Below are positions 8,361-16,586 of a stretch of DNA of 45,850 bases, one piece after another. The notes beneath the pieces are model-generated. The model was not told where the DNA came from. It made no database searches and saw only the letters and a program-made list of their open reading frames with translations. This DNA is from Thiocystis violacea (GTDB taxonomy: Bacteria; Pseudomonadota; Gammaproteobacteria; Chromatiales; Chromatiaceae), in assembly GCF_016583565.1 (NCBI RefSeq), contig NZ_NRRF01000040.1, positions 1-45,850 on the forward strand. Direction: 5' to 3'. Made by a program: the position numbers and the translations under genes. Numbering within the stretch: the first letter of the stretch is position 1; each line of letters starts with the position of its first letter.

Positions 8361-9710
8361 TCACATGTTGATGATGGTCTGCGTGATTTCATCCGCGGTG
8401 GAAATAGTCTTGGCGTTCGCTTGATAGTTGCGCTGCGCCTCGATCATGTGGACGAGCTCCTCGGTCAGGTCGACGTTCGAGCTCTCCAAGGCGGCGGCCT
8501 GGATCGAGCCGAAGCGGCCGTCGCCCGGACTACCCAAGATCGGATCCCCCGAGCCGTAGCTCTGCGCCCAGTTATTGTCGCCAAGCTGCTGCAGACCCTG
8601 AGGATTGGAGAAGTTCGCGATCGCGACCTGACCGAGCACCTCGGATCGGCCATTGGTGAAGCGGGCAAAGACGATGCCGTTCTGGTCGACATCCAGTCCG
8701 GTCAGCTTGCCGTTGGCGTAACCGTCTTGAGAGAGATCGTTCACCGAGTAATTCGAGCCGTACTGGGTGATACCCGAGATATCCAGGGTGATCTCTCCGG
8801 GGTTCACGCCGAGACCGTTCGGTGAGGTCGCCGTCGCCGTGGTCGGATCGAGCGGTCCGATGGTGGCCCCGTTGAGCGGCTCATACAGCGCCAGATCGAA
8901 CGACAGCGGCGGCACCGTCGTCGCCGTGGTATCGAGATTTCCGTTCGTGTCGAAGGTCATGGTAAAGGTATTCGCCGGCGTCACCGGCGGCGCCGGTGCC
9001 GGCGTCATCCCATCGAGCTCGGCATACACCGTCCACTCCAGCGGATTGGCTGTCTTGACGTAGTAGAGTGTCATGGCCCTGGCGGCGCCTTCCGAGTCAT
9101 AGACGGTCAACGAACTCGACCAGTTGTAGGTATCGGGGTTACTGATATCGACAGCCCCGTAGGCCGCGCCCGTCGTCGGATCGATGGGCTCGGACGCATT
9201 CGAGCTGAGATTGACACTCGCGGTCACCTCGGTGGTGGCGAGCGCGCTGGATTCCTCATTCAGCGGCAACTGCATATCACCCAGGTTGCCGACACTGAAG
9301 TTCGCGCTGGTGCGGCTCGTCATGCTATCCACCGCCGGATAGCCCTGGAGCCTTTGACCGGATGAATTGACGACATAGCCATCGCGGTCCACCTGAAAGG
9401 CCCCTGCCCGCGTGTAGACCTGTGATCCGTTGTCATTCATGACGAAGAAGCCTTCCCCGTTGATCGCCAGATCCATGGCATTGCCGGTCGCCTCGATGTT
9501 TCCCTGTGAGAACAGCTGGGTATTGGACGCGAGACGGACACCTGAGCCGATCTCGGTCTTACTCATCCAGCCGTAGGCGTGGGCATAAACGTCCGCGAAT
9601 TCGGCGCGCGACTCCTTGAAGCCAACGGTTCCCGTGTTGGCGATATTGTTGCCCGTCACCTGCAGGTCGGCCGAGGCCGCGTTCAAACCACTCAACCCAA
9701 TCCGAAACAT
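8361..9710 (-). CDS. flgE: Flagellar hook protein
   Basis: FlgE polymerises into the hook outside the cell, with its length set by FliK. The 449-residue protein opens with MFRIGLSGLNAASADLQ and VTGNNIANTGTVGFKESRAE, carries the central DLAINGEGFFVMNDNGSQ motif, and ends with ESSNVDLTEELVHMIEAQRN and TISTADEITQTIINM. The variable outer domains (about residues 140-360) are Ser/Thr/Pro rich. It is near the usual size for gammaproteobacteria. It follows the hook cap gene flgD by 42 nt. Confidence 0.97.
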   Translation of the reverse strand: MFRIGLSGLNAASADLQVTGNNIANTGTVGFKESRAEFADVYAHAYGWMSKTEIGSGVRLASNTQLFSQGNIEATGNAMDLAINGEGFFVMNDNGSQVYTRAGAFQVDRDGYVVNSSGQRLQGYPAVDSMTSRTSANFSVGNLGDMQLPLNEESSALATTEVTASVNLSSNASEPIDPTTGAAYGAVDISNPDTYNWSSSLTVYDSEGAARAMTLYYVKTANPLEWTVYAELDGMTPAPAPPVTPANTFTMTFDTNGNLDTTATTVPPLSFDLALYEPLNGATIGPLDPTTATATSPNGLGVNPGEITLDISGITQYGSNYSVNDLSQDGYANGKLTGLDVDQNGIVFARFTNGRSEVLGQVAIANFSNPQGLQQLGDNNWAQSYGSGDPILGSPGDGRFGSIQAAALESSNVDLTEELVHMIEAQRNYQANAKTISTADEITQTIINM

Positions 9711-9752
9711 GATGCGATCTCCCGTGTGTCGTGACTTGGCGCCAAAACGGCG

Positions 9753-10430
9753 TCAACCGATGCGATAGACGTCTGCAAAACTCACGCTGCCGACGCCCAA
9801 CACGTTCAGCAGCAATCCCCCGCCGTTGTTGTCCATGGTCACGCTCTGCACCTGACCGTCGAGCATCGGCTGGAGTGACTCGCTCGCCCCATCCGTCTCG
9901 GCAACGATTTCGATCTCATAGCTCCCAGCCGGGGCCGGAGTCCCGTCGTCGAGCAGGCCGTCCCAGGAGAACTCCTGCAACCCAGCCGCCAGGGTGCCAA
10001 GGCCCTCGCTGCGCACCAGGTCGCCCCCAGGACCATAGACATTCAAGGTCACGCCCCCCGCCGACGACGACAGATTGACGGCACCAGTGACGCTCTGCCC
10101 TTCTTCCAACGCGATCGAGCGCGCCGGAACCAGCACGCTGTTGCCGACGAGCGAGGCCGCCTGCAGGGTCTGGTTCTGACTCAGCGTCTGCGAGAGTTCG
10201 GCGAACGAGGCGCTGAGGCCCTCGATCCCGGACACCGTCGAGAACTGCGCCAGTTGGGCGACGAAGTCCTCGTTCGTAACCGGGTCCGTTGGATCCTGAT
10301 TCTTCAACTGCGCAAGCATGAGGTTGAGGAAATCGTCCTGACCCAGAGAGCTGTCCGCGGCGGCCGTCGTCTGCGTGCCATAGCTGGTCAGCCCAAGGCT
10401 GCTGATGTAATCCGAAGTCATGTCAGTCAC
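9753..10430 (-). CDS. flgD: Flagellar hook cap (assembly) protein
   Basis: FlgD caps the growing hook and is needed for FlgE addition. The 225-residue protein has the FlgD N-terminal signature SLGQDDFLNLMLAQLKNQDP (near residues 28-47), followed by VAQLAQFSTVSGIEGL, then the FlgD tudor- and Ig-like region (about residues 100-215). The start used is GTG: a GAGG ribosome-binding site overlapping the flgC stop sits 9 nt before it, while the in-frame ATG three codons further would be 18 nt away. The 11-nt gap to flgC suggests translational coupling. Confidence 0.95.
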   Translation of the reverse strand: MTDMTSDYISSLGLTSYGTQTTAAADSSLGQDDFLNLMLAQLKNQDPTDPVTNEDFVAQLAQFSTVSGIEGLSASFAELSQTLSQNQTLQAASLVGNSVLVPARSIALEEGQSVTGAVNLSSSAGGVTLNVYGPGGDLVRSEGLGTLAAGLQEFSWDGLLDDGTPAPAGSYEIEIVAETDGASESLQPMLDGQVQSVTMDNNGGGLLLNVLGVGSVSFADVYRIG

Positions 10431-10441
10431 GTTTGCTTACC

Positions 10442-10861
10442 TCAGCTTTGGCCGACTTGAAGGGTTTTCTGCAATAACTGGCGGGTGGTATCCATCACCT
10501 GGAGGTTGGCCTCATAGCTGCGCGAGGCGGACATCATGTTGGCCATTTCTTCCACCACATTGATCGCGGGTCTGAAGACATAGCCATCATTGTTCGCCTG
10601 GGGATGATTGGGCTCATAGGACGGGAAGGGCTCGGCGTCCGCATCCACGATGCCCGCGACGCGCACCGGCATGGCGACCCCGTCGGGGTCTTCTTGGTCC
10701 AAGACCGTCTGAAAGAGCACCTGCTTGGACTTGTAGGCCGCTTCGGGCGTCGAGGCCGCCGTGCTGGCGTTCGCCAGATTGGAGGCGACGGTATTCAGGC
10801 GCACGGATTGGGCTGTCAAGGCCGACGCGGAGGTATTGAAAAGACGAAACAGATCGCTCAT
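10442..10861 (-). CDS. flgC: Flagellar proximal rod protein FlgC
   Basis: FlgC is a proximal rod subunit. The 139-residue protein starts MSDLFRLFNTSASALTAQSV with the rod motif TVASNLANAS and ends with NVVEEMANMMSASRSYEANL and a closing helix. The frame is open upstream of this Met, but that extension runs into flgB and is unrelated to the family; the chosen start gives the usual FlgC length. It begins 4 nt after the flgB stop and ends 11 nt before flgD. Confidence 0.96.
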   Translation of the reverse strand: MSDLFRLFNTSASALTAQSVRLNTVASNLANASTAASTPEAAYKSKQVLFQTVLDQEDPDGVAMPVRVAGIVDADAEPFPSYEPNHPQANNDGYVFRPAINVVEEMANMMSASRSYEANLQVMDTTRQLLQKTLQVGQS

Positions 10862-10865
10862 GGCG

Positions 10866-11270
10866 TTACTCCTTGCGCAGGGCGGCGCGGATGCCGGAAA
10901 CACGTCGGTTGAGGAACTCCAGGGTGCTCTGATAGTGCATCGAGTTCTCGGCGAAGGCGGCGCGTTCCAGCTGAGGGTCGACCGTATTGCCATCCAACGA
11001 CGGCTGCGCGGGAATTCTGTAGAGCACGTCGGGCTCGAGCGAGGTGTCCTGACCTGGAAGCGTCAAATGAGTGGCTTGCGTCCTGGCCAGCTTCAGCCCA
11101 TCGCCCGTGCCTTCGATGGCCGCCAAGGTTTCGCTGAAGTGGAAATCGCGAGACTTGTAGTCGGGCGTATCCGCATTGGCCAGATTGGAGGCCAGCAGCT
11201 CCGTACGACGCGCCTGAAGCATCACCGATGCCGGCAGGATTCCCAGTGCTTTGTCGAGTGACAGGCTCAT
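10866..11270 (-). CDS. flgB: Flagellar proximal rod protein FlgB
   Basis: FlgB is a proximal rod subunit near the MS ring. The 134-residue protein has the family start LDKALGILPASVMLQARRTE and the motif LLASNLANADTPDYKSRDFHF, and ends with YQSTLEFLNRRVSGIRAALR. It is the first gene of the flgB-to-flgJ run. A GGAAG sequence 8 nt before the ATG can serve as the ribosome-binding site, and a sigma-54 promoter is visible at 11307-11322. Full length. Confidence 0.97.
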   Translation of the reverse strand: MSLSLDKALGILPASVMLQARRTELLASNLANADTPDYKSRDFHFSETLAAIEGTGDGLKLARTQATHLTLPGQDTSLEPDVLYRIPAQPSLDGNTVDPQLERAAFAENSMHYQSTLEFLNRRVSGIRAALRKE

Positions 11271-11306
11271 GGCAGATGCTTCCGCGAATTGAGTTGCAAT
11301 TCGTTA

Positions 11307-11322
11307 TGCATCCTGTGTGCCA
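11307..11322 (-). promoter_or_regulatory. Sigma-54 promoter for the flgB operon
   Basis: On the minus strand the sequence is TGGCACACAGGATGCA. The -24 element TGGCAC is perfect, the -12 element is ATGCA against TTGCA, and the GG-to-GC spacing is exactly 10 nt. The predicted start falls near 11295, about 25 nt before the flgB ATG. In relatives such as Pseudomonas and Vibrio this operon is sigma-54-dependent and activated by a FleQ/FlrC-type enhancer-binding protein; no such activator is encoded in the window. Confidence 0.82.
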
Positions 11323-11442
11323 TGCGTCGAGCGGGGCTGCGCGGGCGCGGGCGGATGCCCGACAGGACGATCCGCCGACGTTTGCGGATCACGGCATCAG
11401 GAATACGCTGCGGAGCTGGCGGGACCTGGCTGATCGGCGCCG

Positions 11443-12255
11443 TCAGCGCCGGCGAAGCACCGTGCCCTGGGGGGTGCGGACGATTTCGAAGGCGTTGGTG
11501 TAAGAGCCGACGGCCTCGGAGGCGCCGACGAAGAGGTAGCCACCCGGATCCATCTGGCGTGCGATGCCGTCAAAGATCCGTCGCTTCGTCTCTGCGGAAA
11601 AGTAGATGAGGACGTTGCGGCAGAAGACGATGTCGAACTTGCCCAAGAGGCTGTACGAATCCATGAGGTTGAGCTTCTGGAAGCGAACCCGGCGCTGGAT
11701 GTCCGGCTTGATCTGGTGACCCTGCTCAACGGTCTCGAAGAACTTCTGGCGGCGCTCCGGACTCAGCCCGCGCGCGATGCTCAGGCCGTCGTACAGCCCT
11801 GCGCGCGCCTCGGCGAGCACCGTCTCGGAGAGGTCCGTTGCGACGATGCTGACCGGAGTCGTCTTGGGCGGGAAGGACGCCTCCCACTCCGCGACCACCA
11901 TGGCAATGCTGTAGGGCTCCTGGCCACTGGAGCAGGCCGCCGACCACACCTTGATCGGGCGCTGCTTGGCTGCAAGCTCGGGCAGCACCACCTGACGCAG
12001 GATCTCGAAGGGATAGGTATCACGAAACCAGGAGGTCTCGTTCGTGGTCATGGCGTCGATGACGCGCGACTTCAGCCGCGGACTCGAGGACTGGCGCATG
12101 GCCCGGAGCAGTTCCTCGACCTTCTTGAACCCGAACTCGTCGAGCAGACGCGACAACCGGCTGGAGACGAGATACTGACGGTTCTCACCCAGCACCAACC
12201 CGCAGCAGTCAGAGAGAAACCGAGCGAACTCGGCATAGTCCTGCGCATCAATCAC
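11443..12255 (-). CDS. cheR: Chemotaxis protein methyltransferase
   Basis: CheR transfers methyl groups from S-adenosylmethionine to glutamates of chemoreceptors in the cytoplasm, for adaptation. The 270-residue protein has the CheR N-terminal helical domain (about residues 5-75) and the methyltransferase domain. Visible motifs are MTTNETSWFRD (near residue 80), VWSAACSSGQEPYSIAM, FDIVFCRNVLIYF and GYLFVGASEAV. It lacks the C-terminal receptor-docking extension sometimes seen. It follows cheV by 125 nt and precedes the flgB operon, the arrangement found in Pseudomonas and Vibrio. The 172-nt gap to flgB contains the sigma-54 promoter. Confidence 0.96.
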   Translation of the reverse strand: MIDAQDYAEFARFLSDCCGLVLGENRQYLVSSRLSRLLDEFGFKKVEELLRAMRQSSSPRLKSRVIDAMTTNETSWFRDTYPFEILRQVVLPELAAKQRPIKVWSAACSSGQEPYSIAMVVAEWEASFPPKTTPVSIVATDLSETVLAEARAGLYDGLSIARGLSPERRQKFFETVEQGHQIKPDIQRRVRFQKLNLMDSYSLLGKFDIVFCRNVLIYFSAETKRRIFDGIARQMDPGGYLFVGASEAVGSYTNAFEIVRTPQGTVLRRR

Positions 12256-12380
12256 GGCAAACCCTTGGGATGACTCCCCTCATGACGACGAGCCTGCACA
12301 TTGAACCCAGCCACACCTCAGCCACCACTTCACCCTCCTGACGGCATGCCAAGTCTCCCAAGCACACCCATGAAAACCGG

Positions 12381-13304
12381 CTAGCTGCGTCGCACGTGCC
12401 TGAGCACCGTCTCGGCCAACTCCTCGGGGTCGAACTTCGGCAGGAAATCATCGGCACCCGCGCGCTTCACCATGTCGATATTGAACTGACCGCTCAGCGA
12501 CGAATGCAGGATCACCCGCAGACCCTTGAGCTTGCTGTTCTCCCGGATCTTACGTGTCAGAGTATATCCATCCATGCGCGGCATCTCGATGTCGGCGATG
12601 ATGAGTTCGATCGAGGCGTCGACCATATCGGCCGCCGCCAGCTCTTCCAGGTACTCCAGGGCGGCCTTGCCATCGGAGCGCGACTCGGTGCGGAACCCCA
12701 GCTCGCTGATGGCGCGCTCGACCTGTTTGCGCGCGACCAAGGAGTCGTCGACGACGAGGATGCGGCGATCGTGCGGCATCTCCTCCGCCTGCTTCTGCAC
12801 CGCGTCGGAGACGTCCGCCTTCACCGGGTTCACCTGCGCGAAGACACGCTCGACATCGATGATCTCGACCAAGCGGCCATCGACCTCGGTCACGGCGACC
12901 AGGTAGCTGTCCTTCTCGGTGCCCCGAGGCGGCGGCTTCACCGCCTCCCAGTTGACGTTGACGATGCGATCGACGGCCGAGACCCAGAACCCCTGCACGG
13001 AGCGGTTGAACTCGGTGACGATGACCTTGGCGTCATCCCCCTCCTCCACCGCAAGCGACGGGAATCCGATGGCCTGCGCGAGGTCGATGACGGAGACGGT
13101 GCGGCCACGGATGTTGGCGACGCCGCAGACGACGGGGCTGGAACCCGGAATGTGGCGCAGCTTCGGTTTGGCGATGACCTCCCTGACCTTGAAGACATTG
13201 ATCCCGAAGGACTGCGCGCCGCCGAGATGGAAGAGCAGCAGCTCCATCCGATTCTGCCCGACAAGACGTGTTCGCTGATCGACATCGTCAATAAACTGAC
13301 TCAT
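12381..13304 (-). CDS. cheV: Chemotaxis coupling protein CheV (CheW-receiver fusion)
   Basis: CheV couples receptors to CheA and carries its own phosphorylatable receiver, which is thought to tune adaptation. The 307-residue protein has a CheW-like domain (about residues 15-155; LLLFHLGGAQSFGINVFKVR, then VCGVANIRGRTVSVIDLAQA) and a receiver domain (about residues 180-305; RRILVVDDSLVARKQVERA). The expected phospho-acceptor is Asp238 in LIIADIEMPRMDG. The start MSQFIDD was chosen because GGGAGG lies 7 nt upstream and it fits the family; the frame is open further back. It is transcribed toward cheR and the flg operon and diverges from flgA. Confidence 0.95.
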   Translation of the reverse strand: MSQFIDDVDQRTRLVGQNRMELLLFHLGGAQSFGINVFKVREVIAKPKLRHIPGSSPVVCGVANIRGRTVSVIDLAQAIGFPSLAVEEGDDAKVIVTEFNRSVQGFWVSAVDRIVNVNWEAVKPPPRGTEKDSYLVAVTEVDGRLVEIIDVERVFAQVNPVKADVSDAVQKQAEEMPHDRRILVVDDSLVARKQVERAISELGFRTESRSDGKAALEYLEELAAADMVDASIELIIADIEMPRMDGYTLTRKIRENSKLKGLRVILHSSLSGQFNIDMVKRAGADDFLPKFDPEELAETVLRHVRRS

Positions 13305-13615
13305 CCCACCGCCTCCCACTGAAATCGTCGGCATCACGAGTGCTTCTCGTGGCCCATGACATTGACATCGACCCCCATCGATCGCCGCCCTCTGCGAGCG
13401 GTCGCTGGCGACCCGGCCAAGATCACCACAAACGCGCTCCGGAAATGTTGACTCGATTGGCAATTCCAGAGATTCGACGACACGCGGCAAGTCTAGCAGC
13501 CCGCTTGCCAGCCTCCGCGTCAGGCATGCGCGGCGCGCTGGCGCCAACTCCGCGGCAACGGCGCACTTCCTGCATCCCATTCCCCAGACCAGCATGAAGA
13601 GGAGATCCCGACATC
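13305..13615. other. Divergent cheV-flgA intergenic region with a hairpin
   Basis: This 311-base gap must hold the cheV and flgA promoters, but no convincing sigma-54, sigma-28 or sigma-70 site was found by eye. A perfect 6-bp hairpin, CACGAG-TGCTT-CTCGTG, lies at 13335-13351, about 30 nt ahead of the cheV start codon and probably in its leader. GAGGAG just upstream of the flgA ATG is the likely ribosome-binding site. Confidence 0.4.
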
Positions 13616-14356
13616 ATGACCTCGGCCCAACAGAGAAGCGGCGACCGCCGCCCGCGGACCGCCACCCGCGTGGCGGCCTACGCCGCACTCGTCCTGGCAA
13701 GCCAGGCGGCCATGGCGGCCGACACCGAGCCACTGGCGCGCATCCTCGAGACCGCGCGCAGTTTTCTCGCCCAAAGCCTGACCGATGTCCCGGGCGCGGA
13801 GACCCGCATCGAGATCGGTCAGCTCGATAGCCGGCTCAGGCTCGCGCGCTGCGCACAGCCACCCTCGGGGCAATGGGCGCCAGGCGCCCGGCAGGCAGGC
13901 AACACGACGGTCAACGTGCGCTGCGCCGGGCCAGTGACCTGGTCGATCTTCGTGCCCGTGAGCATCGAACGGCACCTTCAGGTCGTGACCACCGCGCGCG
14001 CGCTCGGGCGCCAGCAGGTCATCCAGCCCGCCGACGTGCGCCTCGAACGCCAGGAAACCTCGTCCCTGACCAGTGGCTACTTCACTGAGTTGAGCGCGGT
14101 GGTCGGCCTGGAAGCCAAACGCCGTCTGATCCCAGGCCAGGTGCTGACGCAGACGCAGGTGGCGCCGCGCCAGCTGATCAAACGCGGTCAGGAGGTCACC
14201 ATCTACGCCATGCGGCCAGGGCTGACGGTGCGCATGAAGGGCGAAGCCTTGGAAAACGGCTCGGAGGGCGAGCGCATCCGCGTGCGCAACCGTTCATCGA
14301 AGCGGATCGTCGAAGGCTACGTCGAGCCTTCCGGCGCGGTGCGCGTCGCCTTATGA
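13616..14356 (+). CDS. flgA: Flagellar P-ring assembly chaperone
   Basis: FlgA is a periplasmic chaperone that helps FlgI polymerise into the P ring. The 246-residue precursor has a positively charged N terminus and a signal peptide (about residues 18-34, ending SQAAMAA). The mature part holds a SAF-type domain (about residues 115-180; RALGRQQVIQPADVRLERQ, then KRRLIPGQVLTQTQV) and the C-terminal FlgA region ending VRNRSSKRIVEGYVEPSGAV. Full length. It is divergent from cheV and lies about 100 nt upstream of flgM, which has its own sigma-28 promoter. Confidence 0.95.
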   Translation: MTSAQQRSGDRRPRTATRVAAYAALVLASQAAMAADTEPLARILETARSFLAQSLTDVPGAETRIEIGQLDSRLRLARCAQPPSGQWAPGARQAGNTTVNVRCAGPVTWSIFVPVSIERHLQVVTTARALGRQQVIQPADVRLERQETSSLTSGYFTELSAVVGLEAKRRLIPGQVLTQTQVAPRQLIKRGQEVTIYAMRPGLTVRMKGEALENGSEGERIRVRNRSSKRIVEGYVEPSGAVRVAL

Positions 14357-14395
14357 TCCAGGGCCACACCAGGGGGATCTTTTTGCCGAATCGGC

Positions 14396-14422
14396 TACAG
14401 TTTGGCGTAGCGCGGCCGTTAT
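14396..14422 (+). promoter_or_regulatory. Sigma-28 (FliA) promoter for flgM
   Basis: The sequence reads TACAGTTT, 11 nt, GCCGTTAT. Against TAAAGTTT-N11-GCCGATAA it has 7 of 8 matches at -35, 6 of 8 at -10 and exact spacing. The predicted start is near 14430, about 28 nt before the flgM ATG. A class-3 promoter on flgM is expected from the known sigma-28/FlgM feedback loop. Confidence 0.75.
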
Positions 14423-14457
14423 TCTAGGCAAACCCCCACCGACCCTGGATCAGACCC

Positions 14458-14763
14458 ATGGATATCAAAACGCTGACTGGATCCAACATGCGACCTGATG
14501 GACCCGCATCGGGCACCAAGTCGCGCACTGTCACGGCGGCTGACGAACAGCCCAAGTCCGTGTCGAAACCTGTGGTCGGCGAATCCTTGACCCTGACGCA
14601 AGCAGCCAAGACGTTGAAGGCCGCCGAGGAAAACGCAAGCATGGTGCCCTTCAACGAGACCAAGGTCGCGGAGATCAAGGCCGCGATTACCGAAGGACGC
14701 TACCCGATCGACAACGAACGCCTCGCCAGCCGCCTACTCAGCTTCGAGCAGCAGCTGGCCTAA
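14458..14763 (+). CDS. flgM: Anti-sigma-28 factor FlgM
   Basis: FlgM binds and inhibits sigma-28 until the hook is finished, then is exported through the flagellum. The 101-residue protein has a flexible polar N-terminal half and the C-terminal FlgM domain (about residues 55-98) with VPFNETKVAEIKAAITEG and the typical RYPIDNERLASRLLSFEQQL ending. Size and location before flgN are normal for the family. It has a sigma-28 promoter of its own and could also be read through from flgA. Confidence 0.95.
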   Translation: MDIKTLTGSNMRPDGPASGTKSRTVTAADEQPKSVSKPVVGESLTLTQAAKTLKAAEENASMVPFNETKVAEIKAAITEGRYPIDNERLASRLLSFEQQLA

Positions 14764-14886
14764 GGCCAAGTGCGGAAATGACCCTCGCCAGGGAGACGCT
14801 GATCGGTTATTTCCCGGCAATCACGGCAGGCTCGTCGAGGCGGCTCAACCGCGCCTCCGCGCCCCAGGATACGAGACCCACGGCCT

Positions 14887-15363
14887 ATGGATCGCATGCA
14901 CCAGCTCAACGCATCCCTTGATCGCTCCATCGGACTGATCCGCCGACTGGAAGCGGTGATGCTTGAGGAGATGCGCGCGATCGAATCCCACGCGCCAGAG
15001 GCGCTGGGAGAGATCGTCGCCACGAAACTGGCACTGGTGAACGCTCTCGAGGCCGAAACGACGCAGCAGAAGATCTGGGTCGAGCTCGAAGGCTGCAGCT
15101 TCACGCCCGATGGGATCGAGGCGCTCATCGCCGCATTCGATCAGAACGCCACGCTGCGCGAACGCTGGTCCGAGCTGCGCGAATGCATCGGGCGCTGCGA
15201 CCGCCTCAACAAGAGCAACGCCCGCCTCATCGAGCGCGATCGCAAGCGCATCGCCATGTCGCTGCGCATCCTCAAGGGCGAGGATGGCCAGGCATCGACC
15301 TACGACCCCCGCGGCCGACCCGAGACCGGCCATCAGAAAAGCCGCAATATCAGCCAGGCGTGA
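14887..15363 (+). CDS. flgN: Flagellar export chaperone FlgN
   Basis: FlgN is the cytoplasmic chaperone that keeps FlgK and FlgL unassembled and delivers them to the export gate. The 158-residue protein is almost entirely helical, with the family features LNASLDRSIGLIRRLEAVM at the N terminus, KLALVNALEAETTQQ in the middle and LNKSNARLIERDRKRIAMSL toward the C terminus. Its polar tail resembles the unstructured FlgN tail. It follows flgM by about 120 nt in the classical flgMN order. The start has only a weak ribosome-binding site; ATG at 14896 is an alternative. Confidence 0.93.
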   Translation: MDRMHQLNASLDRSIGLIRRLEAVMLEEMRAIESHAPEALGEIVATKLALVNALEAETTQQKIWVELEGCSFTPDGIEALIAAFDQNATLRERWSELRECIGRCDRLNKSNARLIERDRKRIAMSLRILKGEDGQASTYDPRGRPETGHQKSRNISQA

Positions 15364-15734
15364 GCCGAACGTCCCATAGCTCGCGCGTGGTCCGCCGGAC
15401 AGAACGCCCCAACCGATGTCAGATCTCCGAGCGCTGCGCCGATCCAGTCGTGTCGATCGGTCCGCGCAGGCGTCAAGACCTGACGTCCTCCGCAATCCGC
15501 CAATGCCCGTGGATAGTCATCTGAGCCTGGCTGACGACGAGGTCTCTGAGTATCCTTTGAACGCTGTCGATTCATCGCGCGGGCTAGCGCGCGGTGTATC
15601 GCACTCTCAAGAGACCCGCAGTCGGTCCGAGGCCTCGCCTCGCCAGCGCCCCGATGCGTGTCTTCACGTCGCTTTCCCGGCGCGAGCGACCGGGAATCGG
15701 CTTCTCCTGCGGCTACTTAGAGGGTCGGCATCTC
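15364..15734 (+). other. Gap between flgN and the ycgR-type gene
   Basis: If the PilZ gene starts at the TTG at 15735, this leaves about 370 bases without a gene. The PilZ frame stays open back to a GTG at 15594, with an ATG at 15654, but neither has a ribosome-binding site. A short palindrome of CGCGCG-type lies near 15577-15592. No sigma-28 or sigma-54 site stood out. Confidence 0.4.
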
Positions 15735-16490
15735 TTGAACCAGAAACAGAGCCAAGACAACCCGGGGCACCACGGGGATTTCGAGAACTACGACCTGGTC
15801 TCCGACCCAACGCGCATCGCTGCGGCATTGACCGAAATCAATCGCCATCTCGTGCTCGTCAGTGTCCGACTGGACGCCGAAGGCCCACTGTACGACTCCC
15901 GTGTCGTACGGCTCGATGAAGACCGCGAGCTCCTCTACCTCAGCCAGCTCGAGCCCAGCGACGCACAGACGGACATCGGCCCCGGCCAAGACCTCTATGT
16001 CTTCGCCACCATGCGCGGGATCGCCGTGCGCTTCACCGTCACGATCGACGATGTCCTGCCAACCGAGACGGACCGCTTCTACGCCTGCCCATATCCGGAA
16101 CGGATGCTCTACCTGCAGCGACGCGAGCTCTTCCGCGTTCCGCTGCCGCGGCACGAGCACCGCTCGGTCAAGATCCGCCCTCAGGCGGAAGGCCCGGAGA
16201 TCATCGCGCGCATCCTAGACCTCTCGGTGCGCGGTTTCTGTCTCGAAGTGAAGGCATCGGAGATCAGTCATTCCCAAGTGGGTTCCACCTACCAGTATCT
16301 TGGCATGGACCTACCGGACACCCGCACCCCGCTGGCGGGCGAAGCGGTGCTGGTGAATCTGAGGGCGTCACCGACCTGCGGATTCCTCGCCGCCGGATTT
16401 GCCATCACGGATCTGGACCCCCTGATCGAACGCTCGCTCATGCGAGCCGCGCTCTACTACCAGCGTGACACCCTCAAGACAGGCGCCTGA
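15735..16490 (+). CDS. ycgR: YcgR-like cyclic-di-GMP-binding flagellar brake protein
   Basis: YcgR proteins bind cyclic di-GMP through a PilZ domain and slow or bias the flagellar motor. From this TTG start the protein has 251 residues, close to E. coli YcgR (244). An N-terminal YcgR domain (about residues 15-115) is followed by a PilZ domain with RRELFR (the RxxxR motif, about residues 129-134) and DLSVRG (the D/NxSxxG motif, about 162-167). All the key ligand residues are present. AGAGGG lies 10 nt ahead of the TTG; the frame is open to 15594 (GTG, 298 residues), so the start is not certain. Its place between flgN and fliK supports a motor role. Confidence 0.88.
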   Translation: MNQKQSQDNPGHHGDFENYDLVSDPTRIAAALTEINRHLVLVSVRLDAEGPLYDSRVVRLDEDRELLYLSQLEPSDAQTDIGPGQDLYVFATMRGIAVRFTVTIDDVLPTETDRFYACPYPERMLYLQRRELFRVPLPRHEHRSVKIRPQAEGPEIIARILDLSVRGFCLEVKASEISHSQVGSTYQYLGMDLPDTRTPLAGEAVLVNLRASPTCGFLAAGFAITDLDPLIERSLMRAALYYQRDTLKTGA

Positions 16491-16586
16491 CCACCCTCGC
16501 CCCCGCCCACGGTCGCCGATTGCCGTGCACATAGCGGACGAGGAAACACCAAGGAGTCGCCGGCCTCCGGGGTTCCAAGGTCTCCG

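Noticed and set aside
12256..12380. Possible sigma-54 site between cheV and cheR (TGGCATG on the minus strand)
   Set aside because: The -12 element is CAGGA at the required distance, with no GC, so the site fails.
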